A stretch of DNA of 14,352 nt from DATNBT01 sp964579765 (lineage in GTDB: Bacteria; Acidobacteriota; Vicinamibacteria; Vicinamibacterales; CAVVIG01), in assembly GCA_964579765.1 (NCBI GenBank), contig CAZOIK010000409.1, positions 1 to 14,352 of the forward strand, in the 5' to 3' direction. The position numbers were made by a program, and so were the translations under genes. This document shows positions 6,508 through 13,407 of this stretch, piece after piece. Below the pieces are notes generated by a model. The model was not told the DNA's origin and did no database searches. It saw nothing but the letters and a program-made list of their open reading frames with translations. Each line of letters starts with the position of its first letter. Positions within the stretch are counted from its first letter, which is position 1.

Positions 6508-7226
6508 TAGGAGGCGCGTTCGGCGCAGATGGTCACCGGCGACCCGAAGGTCCCGAGCAATCCCATCCGATCGAAGCCGTCCTCGAGTCGCGCCGTGAAC
6601 TTGCGCGACCCGATGGCCCGGTGAAACCACATCGGCATGACGTACTGGCGGTGCACCGACCGGACGCGAAAATGCGATCGCCCGAGCGCCTGCTCCACCG
6701 ATCTCCTCGTCAGCACGCGGTAGCCGCGGCGGCCCGTCGCGCGCCGGAGGGCCGCGTGAATGCACGCGACGCTCGTCGCTGACGGAAAGTCGAAGATCAC
6801 CAGCCGATCCGCCACGCGGCAGCACTCGGCCAGGCACTGCCGCCAGTCGCGCGCGGCCAGCAGCACGCCCAGACAGACGACGACGTCGAAGGAGCGCGCC
6901 TTGAAGTCGAGCGCGTGCGCGTCGCCGCGCAGGAAGTTCACCTTGACTACCTGTTCCGCCGCGCGCCGGCGCGCCTCGCCGAGCAGGAGGTCGGAGTTGT
7001 CGATGGCCGTGACGTTGGCCGCGCCGAGCGCGAGGTTGATGGCGGTGCGGCCGAATCCAGTGCCGACGTCGAGGATCGTGCGCTCGTGAATGCGGCCGAT
7101 CATGTTCGCGAGCACGCGCTTCTGCTCGGCCGCGACCATCCCGCCGATGGGACCGCTGAAGCGGCGCTCTTCGAAAGCGCGCGCGGCCTCGAGCCCGCCG
7201 CCCGCGGCAGAGTGTCTCCCCGGCAC
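6507..7226 (-). CDS. Class I SAM-dependent methyltransferase
   Basis: With the GTG at 7226 as start the protein has 239 residues. The SAM-binding glycine motif ILDVGTGFG is at residues 51-59, the acidic end of the next strand is AIDNSD, and later strands include FDVVVCLGVLL and RLVIFDFP, giving the Rossmann-type order of UbiG/UbiE-like enzymes. The N-terminal AFEERRFSGPIGGMVAAEQ segment is one I associate with methyltransferases near glycan or lipid genes, but the substrate cannot be read from sequence. No ATG lies near this start in frame: the ATG at 7245 is in another frame, and the longer reading frame, open back to 7427, would run into the divergent gene. The GTG is therefore a best guess with no clear Shine-Dalgarno sequence. 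ttcA follows on the same strand. Confidence 0.8.
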   Translation of the reverse strand: MPGRHSAAGGGLEAARAFEERRFSGPIGGMVAAEQKRVLANMIGRIHERTILDVGTGFGRTAINLALGAANVTAIDNSDLLLGEARRRAAEQVVKVNFLRGDAHALDFKARSFDVVVCLGVLLAARDWRQCLAECCRVADRLVIFDFPSATSVACIHAALRRATGRRGYRVLTRRSVEQALGRSHFRVRSVHRQYVMPMWFHRAIGSRKFTARLEDGFDRMGLLGTFGSPVTICAERAS

Positions 7227-7284
7227 GTGGCGATGATTTTCGCATGAATCCGTAGTACAGTTACGGCGCTCTCCCGTCAGCCGA
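7227..7284. promoter_or_regulatory. Divergent intergenic region with a small dyad
   Basis: This 58-bp gap separates the minus-strand methyltransferase from the plus-strand flippase-like gene. It is locally AT-richer than its surroundings. A dyad, CCGTA (7250-7254) and TACGG (7262-7266), is centred between the two starts and overlaps a weak plus-strand -10-like TACAGT (7256-7261). A regulator site is possible; promoter assignment is weak. Confidence 0.35.
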
Positions 7285-8262
7285 ATGTCGTCGGACCACC
7301 CGCCATCTCTGACACGCCGTCTCGTAACGATGGCCGTGAAGCTGGCCGTCAGCGGCGCGCTGCTCGGACTGCTCTTCTCGCGCGTGGACATGGCGAAGCT
7401 CTGGGCCAGCGCGCGCCAGGCGTCCATCTCGTGGATGGCGATCGCGCTCGGCGCCTACGGCCTCACGGTGGTGGCGAGCGTCTGGCGCTGGTGGCTGCTG
7501 CTCGAGGCGCAGGACGTGGACATGTCCTTCGTCGCGCTGTTCGGCTCCATGTCCGTCGCGCTGTTTTTCAACAACTTCCTGCCGAGCAACATCGGCGGCG
7601 ACGTCGTGCGCATCACCGACACGGCGAAGGTCGCGCGGTCGAAGACGCTGGCCGCGACCGTCGTCCTGGCGGATCGCACGATGGGCATGATGGCCCTCGT
7701 GCTCATCGCGGCCGTCGGCGTCTCGGTCGTGGCGTCGCCCGCCGGACGCACGCCGCTGCCGGTCTGGCCGGCGTGGCTGTGGGCGGGGTTCGCGTCGGGC
7801 ATGATCGTCGGCGGATTCGTGCTCTGGTCGCCTGGCGGCGTCGGCTGGCTGCTGCGGCCGCTGACCGTCTTCCACCCGGAATGGATCACCGGCCGTATCG
7901 GGACCATCACGGTGACGCTGGAGCGCTTCCACAACCACATCGGCGCCGTCGTGTCGTGCTTCGCCACCGCGGTCTTCGTGCAGTTGATGACCGTCACGGT
8001 CGGCTGGGCCGTGGCCCACGCGCTCGGCATTCCGATCGGCGCCTTCGATCTTGCCGTCGTCGTGCCGCTCGCCGGCGTCGTGCAGATGATTCCCGTCTCG
8101 ATCAACGGCTTCGGCGTCCGCGAGGCCACCTACTCGCTCTACTTCACGCGCATCGGCCTCCCGATCGAGTCGGCGATCCTGCTCTCGCTGACGTCCACCG
8201 CTCTCGTGATGCTCTACTCGCTGACCGGCGCCGCCGTGTACGTCGGACGGGGACACCACTGA
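7285..8262 (+). CDS. Flippase-like integral membrane protein (LPG_synthase_TM / UPF0104 family)
   Basis: This 325-residue polytopic protein shows about eight hydrophobic segments, including residues 16-32, 48-67, 83-96, 123-150, 163-181, 221-245 and 255-272. Diagnostic motifs of the UPF0104/YbhN-like domain are present: LFFNNFLPSNIGGDVVRI (93-110) and NGFGVREA (274-281). The family includes the transmembrane part of lysylphosphatidylglycerol synthases and stand-alone proteins found near glycosyltransferases. There is no C-terminal aminoacyl-transferase domain, so this is not an MprF. A lipid or lipid-linked sugar transport role is inferred from the family only. The ATG at 7285 gives the full hydrophobic N-terminus. 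The stop TGA (8260-8262) is immediately followed by the promoter of the next gene. Confidence 0.87.
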   Translation: MSSDHPPSLTRRLVTMAVKLAVSGALLGLLFSRVDMAKLWASARQASISWMAIALGAYGLTVVASVWRWWLLLEAQDVDMSFVALFGSMSVALFFNNFLPSNIGGDVVRITDTAKVARSKTLAATVVLADRTMGMMALVLIAAVGVSVVASPAGRTPLPVWPAWLWAGFASGMIVGGFVLWSPGGVGWLLRPLTVFHPEWITGRIGTITVTLERFHNHIGAVVSCFATAVFVQLMTVTVGWAVAHALGIPIGAFDLAVVVPLAGVVQMIPVSINGFGVREATYSLYFTRIGLPIESAILLSLTSTALVMLYSLTGAAVYVGRGHH

Positions 8263-8286
8263 TATAATTCGCGCGAAGGGGGAAGG
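8263..8286 (+). promoter_or_regulatory. TATAAT -10 element and ribosome binding site of the DUF6152-like gene
   Basis: A perfect TATAAT occupies 8263-8268, directly after the stop codon of the upstream gene, and the purine-rich GGGGGAAGG (8278-8286) precedes the ATG at 8289. The leader would be only about 14 bases. No good -35 is visible 16-18 bp upstream inside the previous coding region (GC-rich), so initiation may depend on an activator or another sigma factor. Confidence 0.5.
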
Positions 8287-8288
8287 TC

Positions 8289-8699
8289 ATGAAGAAGCTC
8301 GTCGTCACCGTGGCAGCGGCGTGGGTGCTGCTCGCGGCCGGGACGGCGCTCGCGCATCACTCGCCGGTGATGTTCGACCGCTCGAAGAAACAGACCATCA
8401 CCGGCACGGTGAAGGAATTCGCCTGGGTCAACCCGCACGCGTCCATTCAGCTCGAGGTGCGGAACGCGCAGGGCGGCATGGACGTGTGGGGCGTCGAGAT
8501 GAACAGCCCCAACAACCTCGTCAAGCAGGGCTGGAAGTCCACCCTTCTCAAGGGCGGCGAAACGGTCAGCATCGTCATCAACCCGCTGCGCACGGGCGAA
8601 CATGGCGGCGCGTTCGTCTCGATCAAGCTACCCGACGGCAAGGTCCTCGGCGACAAGTGGACCGAAGACATCGAATCGAAAGGCGTGGTTGGCAAATAG
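8289..8699 (+). CDS. Secreted DUF6152-like protein with mature N-terminal His-His
   Basis: This 136-residue protein starts with a clear signal peptide (residues 1-22, ending GTALA), so predicted cleavage leaves a mature protein beginning His-His-Ser. The motifs ITGTVKEFAWVNPHASIQ (37-54), VEMNSPNNLVKQGW (69-82) and INPLRTGEHGGAFVSI (97-112) match the pattern I know as DUF6152, a family of small exported beta-barrel-like proteins of unknown function in Proteobacteria and Acidobacteria. The free N-terminal His, together with His50 and His105, could bind a metal, by analogy with other secreted copper proteins that begin with His; this is inference. The gene has its own TATAAT element and a purine-rich ribosome binding site, and ends at a strong hairpin convergent with the next gene. 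Confidence 0.82.
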   Translation: MKKLVVTVAAAWVLLAAGTALAHHSPVMFDRSKKQTITGTVKEFAWVNPHASIQLEVRNAQGGMDVWGVEMNSPNNLVKQGWKSTLLKGGETVSIVINPLRTGEHGGAFVSIKLPDGKVLGDKWTEDIESKGVVGK

Positions 8700-8703
8700 A
8701 ATT

Positions 8704-8735
8704 GCAGAATTGCAGAAGGGCTTCTGCAATTCTGC
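8704..8735. terminator. Perfect 15-bp hairpin between convergent genes
   Basis: GCAGAATTGCAGAAG (8704-8718) pairs completely with CTTCTGCAATTCTGC (8721-8735) around two G residues. It starts 5 bp after the DUF6152-like stop and ends 14 bp before the stop of the opposite gene, so it can serve both strands. The flanks carry pyrimidines but no long T-run. The arm contains repeated ATTGCAGA units and is AT-rich, unlike the GC hairpins elsewhere in the window. Confidence 0.7.
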
Positions 8736-8748
8736 CTTCCTGCAATTT

Positions 8749-9555
8749 CTACTTCAGAATATTTCCTTTAGACGACGTCGCGGGCAGGCGCGAGTTGGTG
8801 TCCGGCAGGAACTGCACTTCGGTGATGTCCGTGTCGTCCTGCCGCTTCCAGTAGTGCGTGCTCGTCCACTCGCCTTCCCAGTGCTTGGGATCGATGAGCG
8901 TCCACGTATCCACGAGCTGCTGGCCGTTGTTCGTCAGTTTGATCCGCTCGATGATTCGGAACTGATCGCTCACCGGCAGCCCGTCGTCGATCACGTGCTT
9001 GTCCACGGTCATGTTCCGGGTTTCGACGACGAGCGTGTCGCCTTCCCAGTGGCCGATTGACTCGCCGTCGAACGTCCGGACGACTTCGTCCTCCGGCGTG
9101 AACTTCCGGCCGTCAAGATAGACGATGCGGATTTCGTTCTCGAACCCGCTGATCATGTAGATCGCCGTCGGGAGCTGAATCATCGCGATCGGCCAGACGC
9201 GGGTCATGATGACCGGCATGCCGGCCGGATAGCCCTGGCCGATCCAGTCGCGGTAGTCCTTGCCCTGCTTCTTCGCCTGCTCGCTCTCGGCGAACGCCTT
9301 CGCGCCCTCGCCGATGAACTTCGGGTACGGCGGACCGGACCGCCACGTGTCGAAGCCGCGGCTCAGATCGACGAACCAGGTGCCGGTGAGATCGAACGGC
9401 GCCTTCGGCCGGGGCTTCTTGAGATTCGCCGGCGCCAGCGCGCCGAGCTGTCCGGGAGCCGCCGTCTGCGCCACCGCGACGCCGGCGGCCGTCGTGCACA
9501 CGAGGGCCGCCGTCAGGGCCGTCGTGACGACGATGCGAACCTTGTCAAGCACCAT
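8749..9555 (-). CDS. Secreted protein of unknown function
   Basis: The ATG at 9555 is chosen because GGAGG lies four bases upstream; an ATG at 9573 would place that site inside the gene. The 268-residue protein has a signal peptide ending about residue 30 (AAGVAVAQ). The mature chain contains PFDLTGTWFVDLSRG, a basic stretch rich in Lys/Gln, then IRIVYLDGRKFTPEDEV and SIGHWEGDTLVVETRNM, followed by strands RIIERIKL and LVDTWTLIDPKHW. The GHWEGDTLVVET pattern is characteristic of a widespread exported family in Acidobacteria and Proteobacteria, function unknown to me, often seen near DUF6152-type proteins. It lies 19 bp after the DedA-like gene and is probably cotranscribed with it, and converges on the DUF6152-like gene. 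Confidence 0.8.
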   Translation of the reverse strand: MVLDKVRIVVTTALTAALVCTTAAGVAVAQTAAPGQLGALAPANLKKPRPKAPFDLTGTWFVDLSRGFDTWRSGPPYPKFIGEGAKAFAESEQAKKQGKDYRDWIGQGYPAGMPVIMTRVWPIAMIQLPTAIYMISGFENEIRIVYLDGRKFTPEDEVVRTFDGESIGHWEGDTLVVETRNMTVDKHVIDDGLPVSDQFRIIERIKLTNNGQQLVDTWTLIDPKHWEGEWTSTHYWKRQDDTDITEVQFLPDTNSRLPATSSKGNILK

Positions 9556-9574
9556 GCATCCTCCGCGCGACATT

Positions 9575-10186
9575 CTACTCTTGTTGCGGCGATCCGGGTC
9601 GCGTCCCGGCGCGCGTGATCCGCAGGTAGACCACGAAGAGCAGCGCCAGCGTGCCGACGGCGACGAGCGCGACGGTCGAGCCGTTCTGCCGGATGAAGGT
9701 CATCGCCCGTTCGCCGTACCACAGCGCGAGCAGGCCTTCGACCGCGTAGCGCGCGCCGCGCCCGATGAGAATCGCCGTGCTGAAGCGGCTGGCGCTGATC
9801 TCGGCGACGCCGGCGAGCAGCACGAACGGCTTGAAGGGCGCCGGCGGCGGCAGCAGCGACGGAATCAGCACCGCCATGATGCCGTGGCGGCGGAAGGCGT
9901 GCAGCGTCTTGTCCACGCGGTGCGAGCTGAACTGCCGGCGCATGAACGCTTCGCCGCCCTTCAAGCCGATGAAGTACAGCACGAGACAGCCGAGCAGCGA
10001 GCCGACCGTCGCGCACACCACATAGAGCAGGAACCGCGTCGGATGCGTCGTCACCATGTAGATGACGAGAAGATCGGCGAGTTCGGGAAGCGAGAGAACC
10101 GACGAGTCGAGCAGCGCCACCATGAAGATGCCGGGCGCGCCCATCGCCAAGGCCAGCGCCTGGATCCCGTGGACGAATCTGCTCAT
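9575..10186 (-). CDS. DedA/VTT-domain membrane protein (YqaA-like)
   Basis: With the ATG at 10186 the protein has 203 residues and several hydrophobic segments (about 14-28, 38-46, 52-72, 103-128, 171-188). Features of the DedA/VTT family are visible: an acidic residue in the first hydrophobic region (LLDSSVLSLPE, Asp27), the proline-rich re-entrant-type stretch LLPPPAPFKPFVLLAGVA (111-128) and the arginine motif GRGARY (142-147). DedA proteins act in the inner membrane in lipid-carrier recycling and membrane homeostasis; which substrate applies here is not readable. An upstream in-frame TTG at 10201 lies before the likely transcription start given the TATAAT at 10202-10207, so it is rejected. 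The gene diverges from the glycan cluster. Confidence 0.83.
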   Translation of the reverse strand: MSRFVHGIQALALAMGAPGIFMVALLDSSVLSLPELADLLVIYMVTTHPTRFLLYVVCATVGSLLGCLVLYFIGLKGGEAFMRRQFSSHRVDKTLHAFRRHGIMAVLIPSLLPPPAPFKPFVLLAGVAEISASRFSTAILIGRGARYAVEGLLALWYGERAMTFIRQNGSTVALVAVGTLALLFVVYLRITRAGTRPGSPQQE

Positions 10187-10201
10187 CGAAGATGAACTCA
10201 A

Positions 10202-10209
10202 ATTATACT
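10202..10209. promoter_or_regulatory. Superimposed divergent -10 elements
   Basis: On the minus strand 10207-10202 reads TATAAT, with TTGTCC (10229-10224) 16 bp upstream as a -35. On the plus strand 10204-10209 reads TATACT. The starts are 16 bases (ATG 10186, minus) and 13 bases (ATG 10222, plus) beyond the respective -10 ends, so both transcripts would have leaders of under about 10 bases with no Shine-Dalgarno sequence. The minus-strand promoter is well supported. The plus-strand one lacks a clear -35. Confidence 0.55.
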
Positions 10210-10221
10210 GTCGCTGCGAGC

Positions 10222-10695
10222 ATGGACAACCACGTGGACGTGTCGCGGGTGATGGCCGACATCCGCACGCGCGCGAACGCCGAGCTGCGCGAGCGGGCGT
10301 TCGATCGCGGCAACACGCCAGAGTTCTCCGACGCCGACGTCTTCGACGCGGTCGAGCGCGTGCTGCGCCGCTCGGTGGACGACGCCGATCGCAAGGTGCT
10401 GCTGCTCGCGGAAATCATCGGCGGCCAGAAGGACCTCACGCTCGAGCCGTCGGCGCGCCTGACGAGCCACCGGCCGCTCGTCGGCCCGCTCGTCGTCTTC
10501 GTCAAGCGGCGCCTGCTGCAGCCGCTCACGCAGTGGCTGTACGAATACAGCATGGACAACTTTCGGCGGCAGGCCCGGATCAACCAGATCATGTTCGCGG
10601 CCGTGCAGGCGCTGGCCAACGAGACGGCGCGCCTGCGCATCGAGATCGAAGCCGCGAAGGCCGGATCGGGCGCGCGAGGATCCGGCGCCGCATGA
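10222..10695 (+). CDS. Hypothetical protein of a glycan biosynthesis cluster
   Basis: This 157-residue protein starts at the ATG at 10222; an in-frame ATG at 10192 would lie upstream of the likely promoter. It is mostly helical and highly charged, with a basic-flanked hydrophobic patch HRPLVGPLVVFVKRRLLQPL at about 83-102 that may lie on the membrane surface. A C-terminal helix (about 118-145) of coiled-coil character follows. No catalytic motif is visible. I recall similar segments preceding glycosyltransferases or methyltransferases in polysaccharide clusters, which suggests a partner or membrane-docking subunit; that is inference. Its stop TGA overlaps the ATG of the glycosyltransferase gene (ATGA at 10692-10695), so the two are translationally coupled. 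Confidence 0.7.
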   Translation: MDNHVDVSRVMADIRTRANAELRERAFDRGNTPEFSDADVFDAVERVLRRSVDDADRKVLLLAEIIGGQKDLTLEPSARLTSHRPLVGPLVVFVKRRLLQPLTQWLYEYSMDNFRRQARINQIMFAAVQALANETARLRIEIEAAKAGSGARGSGAA

Positions 10696-11864
10696 AGCTG
10701 GCCTGCGTGGTCCAGCGCTACGGACGCGAGGTCGTCGGCGGATCCGAGTCGCACTGCAGAGCGGTCGCGGAGCGTCTGGCCGACCATCATCACGTCACGG
10801 TGCTCACCAGCTGCGCCGCCGACTACCTCTCGTGGAAGAACACGTATCCGCCCGGCGCCAGCGAGATCGGTCCCGTCCGCGTGCTGCGCTTCCCCGTCGA
10901 ACGGCCGCGCGACACGCACGCCTTCGCCGAGCTGAACAACATCGTCGCCAGCGGCCGCGCGACGCCCGAGGACGAGGACGCGTGGTTTCGCGAAAACGGC
11001 CCCATGGTGCCCGCGCTGCTCGATCACCTGCGGACGGACGGACACGAGTACGACCGCGTGCTGTTCTGGACCTATCGCTACTTCCCGTCCTACTTCGGTG
11101 TCCCGATCGTGCGCGACCGCGCCATTCTGGTGCCGACGGCGGAGGAAGATCCGGTCATCTGGCTGCGATCGCTCGCGGCCTTCTTCACACTGCCGCGCGG
11201 GTACGTGTTTCTGACGCCGGAAGAAGCCGATCTGGTCCGCAGCCGCGCGTGTGCGGCGCTGCCGCCGTCGTGCGTCATCGGCACGGGACTCGATGCGATT
11301 CCGCCGCGTCCCGATCCCGCAGATGCCGGCGCCGCGGCTCCCGCAGGGGTCACCGGCCCGTACGTGCTCTATCTCGGCCGCGTCGATCCGAACAAGGGCT
11401 GCGAGACGCTGCTTCGTTACTTCCAGGAGTTCGTCGAGCGCCACGGCGCGCGCGTGCAGCTCGTGCTCGCCGGCCCCGTCTTCATGCCGGTGCCGAAGCA
11501 CCCGGCGATCGTCCCGCTCGGGTTCGTGGACGACGCGACGCGGGCGGCGCTGCTGGACGGCGCGCGCGCCTTGATGGTGCCGTCGCCGTACGAGAGCCTC
11601 TGCATTGCGCTTCTCGAGGGCTGGAACCATGCGCTGCCGGCGCTCGTCAACGGACGCTGCCGCGTCCTCAAAGGCCAGGTGCTGCGTGCGGACGGGGGCC
11701 TCTTCTACGACAACGCCGGCGAGTTCGTCGCGGGACTGCGCACGCTGCTCGACAACCCTGAGATGGCGGCGCAGATTGGACGTCAGGGGCTGGCGTACGT
11801 CGATCGCCTGTATCGCTGGCCGATCGTGATGCGGACGCTCGACACCTTTCTCCGCGAGTCGTGA
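10692..11864 (+). CDS. Family 4 glycosyltransferase (GT-B fold)
   Basis: This 390-residue protein has the two-domain GT4 layout. The N-terminal half contains GGSESH (16-21), the glycine loop of the acceptor domain. The C-terminal half contains LYLGRVDPNKG (227-237), with the conserved Arg230 and Lys235 that bind donor diphosphate, then the EX7E motif ESLCIALLE (Glu301 and Glu309). It transfers a sugar from a nucleotide donor to a glycan or lipid-linked acceptor at the cytoplasmic face. The donor and acceptor cannot be inferred. The frame is open upstream to 10062, but that extension crosses the preceding gene, and the ATGA overlap marks the true start. The next gene follows after one base, consistent with an operon. 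Confidence 0.92.
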   Translation: MKLACVVQRYGREVVGGSESHCRAVAERLADHHHVTVLTSCAADYLSWKNTYPPGASEIGPVRVLRFPVERPRDTHAFAELNNIVASGRATPEDEDAWFRENGPMVPALLDHLRTDGHEYDRVLFWTYRYFPSYFGVPIVRDRAILVPTAEEDPVIWLRSLAAFFTLPRGYVFLTPEEADLVRSRACAALPPSCVIGTGLDAIPPRPDPADAGAAAPAGVTGPYVLYLGRVDPNKGCETLLRYFQEFVERHGARVQLVLAGPVFMPVPKHPAIVPLGFVDDATRAALLDGARALMVPSPYESLCIALLEGWNHALPALVNGRCRVLKGQVLRADGGLFYDNAGEFVAGLRTLLDNPEMAAQIGRQGLAYVDRLYRWPIVMRTLDTFLRES

Positions 11865-11865
11865 C

Positions 11866-13407
11866 ATGACGTCCTCGCGGCTTCGACTCTTTTCAGGCGC
11901 GGCCTCCACGACCGTGGGCCTCGCCGCCGCGCTTCGGGTCCATCAACTCGGCCTGACGCTCAGCCTCTACGACTCGCGCGGCCATCTGATCGTCGCGCGC
12001 CGCATCATCGACAGCATCACGCCGGGCTGGCAGCAGATTGGCGCCGTGTGGCTGCCGCTGCCGCATCTCCTCAACGTGCTGCCGGTGCAGATCGATCTTT
12101 TCTATCGCACGGGCGCGTCCGCGGTCGCCTTCTCGATCGCGTCGTTCGTGCTCGCGGCGGTGTCGATCGTGTGGATCGTCCGGCTGCTCACCGAGTCCTC
12201 CGCGGCGTCGCTGGCCGCCGTGGCGGTCTTCGCGCTCAACCCGAACATTGTCTATCTGCAGGCGACGCCCATGACCGAGCCGCTGCTGCTCGGCCTGACG
12301 ACACTCGGCGTCGCGCTGCTCGTCGCCTGGGCCGACGAACGCCTTTCGGCGCGGACGACGACCGTCGGCGTTGTCCTCGCTCTCGCGTGTCTGACGCGCT
12401 ACGAGGCGTGGCCAGTGACATACGCCGCCCTCGCCGGCACCGCGTGGACGCGCTGGCGCCGCGGCAGGTCGCTCGTCGAGAGTCTCGTCACGGTCGCGCG
12501 AATCGCCGCCTATCCGACGGCCGCCATTCTCGGCTTCGCCCTGTTCAGCCGCGTCGTCATCGGGCAGTGGTTCGTGTCGGGCGACTTCTTCGTGCCCGAC
12601 AACAAAGCGCAGGGGCAGCCACTCGCCGCGATGGGCGAAATCCTCTGGGGCGCGCGCCAGCTGAGCGGGCCGATCGTCATCGCGCTCGCCGTGGCCGGAT
12701 GCGCCGCGCTGCTGCTCGCGGGCGTCTTCGTACGACGTCGAGCCAGCACGTTGATTGCGCTCTCCCTCGGCGCGACCGCGGCCGTTCCCTGGGCCGCGTT
12801 CCTCGCCGGCCATCCGTTCCGCATCCGCTACATGGTGCCGCTCGTCGCCGTCGAAGCGGTCGCGGTGGGAGCGCTCGTCGATGTCGTTGCCGGTTGCGCA
12901 GGGCGGGCCTTCGAGGCCCGCCGGACTGGCGGCCCTGAAAGGGCCGCCCTGCATGCAGTCGTGGCCGTCGCGGCGATCGCCGTCGCCGCGTTCGAGCTCC
13001 ATCCCTTTGACGTGCAGGCGCCGATGGTCGTCGAGGCGCAGTGGGATCGCGTGAACGTCGCACCACGTCACGAAGTGACCGCATGCCTCAAAGCCCGGTA
13101 CCACGGGGAGTCGATCATGGCGAGCATGGGATCGCTCGGCCATTACATGCAGGAGACGTCGCGGGACGGCTTCGACGTCCGCGACTTCCTCCACGAGGGC
13201 AACGGCGACATCTGGCTCGCCGCGTTGAAGACGCCTCGGCGCTACGCCGGGTGGCTGCTGATCGAGGAAAAAGCCGAAGGCGGCGACATGCTGTACAAAC
13301 GTGCGCGCGAGAACCCGGAGTTCCTGGACGGATTCTCGCGCATCTGCGAAGGCGCCGGTGTGGCGCTCTACGAGCGTCAGAACCGCACGTTGAACGTGAA
13401 CAGGTAG
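11866..13407 (+). CDS. Polytopic membrane glycosyltransferase (GT-C / GT39-like)
   Basis: This 513-residue protein has about nine hydrophobic segments (for example 84-105, 112-128, 140-154, 165-176, 213-228, 269-288, 295-313, 323-342, 364-376) and a soluble C-terminus of some 130 residues. Near the N-terminus LSLYDSRGHLIVARRI (33-47) places Asp36 in the first external loop, where the catalytic acid of GT-C enzymes usually sits, and TPMTEPLLLGL (134-144) resembles the following conserved region. Such enzymes transfer sugars from polyprenyl-phosphate donors on the periplasmic side. Substrate is unknown. Residues about 346-364, joining the last two hydrophobic segments, are encoded by two hairpin repeats, yet the frame stays open. 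The gene ends 31 bp inside the convergent barrel gene. Confidence 0.8.
   Translation: MTSSRLRLFSGAASTTVGLAAALRVHQLGLTLSLYDSRGHLIVARRIIDSITPGWQQIGAVWLPLPHLLNVLPVQIDLFYRTGASAVAFSIASFVLAAVSIVWIVRLLTESSAASLAAVAVFALNPNIVYLQATPMTEPLLLGLTTLGVALLVAWADERLSARTTTVGVVLALACLTRYEAWPVTYAALAGTAWTRWRRGRSLVESLVTVARIAAYPTAAILGFALFSRVVIGQWFVSGDFFVPDNKAQGQPLAAMGEILWGARQLSGPIVIALAVAGCAALLLAGVFVRRRASTLIALSLGATAAVPWAAFLAGHPFRIRYMVPLVAVEAVAVGALVDVVAGCAGRAFEARRTGGPERAALHAVVAVAAIAVAAFELHPFDVQAPMVVEAQWDRVNVAPRHEVTACLKARYHGESIMASMGSLGHYMQETSRDGFDVRDFLHEGNGDIWLAALKTPRRYAGWLLIEEKAEGGDMLYKRARENPEFLDGFSRICEGAGVALYERQNRTLNVNR
12902..12922. repeat. Dispersed hairpin repeat, copy 5, inside a coding region (9-bp stem)
   Basis: The arms GGCGGGCCT (12902-12910) and AGGCCCGCC (12914-12922) flank TCG. 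It lies in frame inside the membrane glycosyltransferase gene, six bases from copy 6. Confidence 0.75.
12928..12948. repeat. Dispersed hairpin repeat, copy 6, inside a coding region (9-bp stem)
   Basis: The unit from 12928 to 12948 is identical over 21 bases to copy 4 (5661-5681): arms GGCGGCCCT and AGGGCCGCC around GAA. The tail is CTGC in place of CTAC. It encodes part of the loop TGGPERAALHA in the glycosyltransferase. Confidence 0.8.

Noticed and set aside
7261..8259. Minus-strand open frame of 332 codons opposite the flippase-like gene
   Set aside because: Charged, repetitive composition without motifs; the plus strand has the UPF0104 signatures.
10062..10691. Upstream extension of the GT4 gene (600-residue version)
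   Set aside because: It would run through the DedA-like start, the promoter and the preceding cistron, and the extra sequence has no domain character.
10203..11909. Long minus-strand open frame (568 codons) opposite the glycan operon
   Set aside because: Its translation is Arg/Ala/His-rich with no motifs, while the plus strand encodes a clear GT4 enzyme; long antisense frames are expected at this GC content.
12899..12950. Possible frameshift or pseudogene caused by the repeats in the glycosyltransferase
   Set aside because: The frame stays open on both sides, hydrophobic segments resume and the C-terminal domain continues normally.
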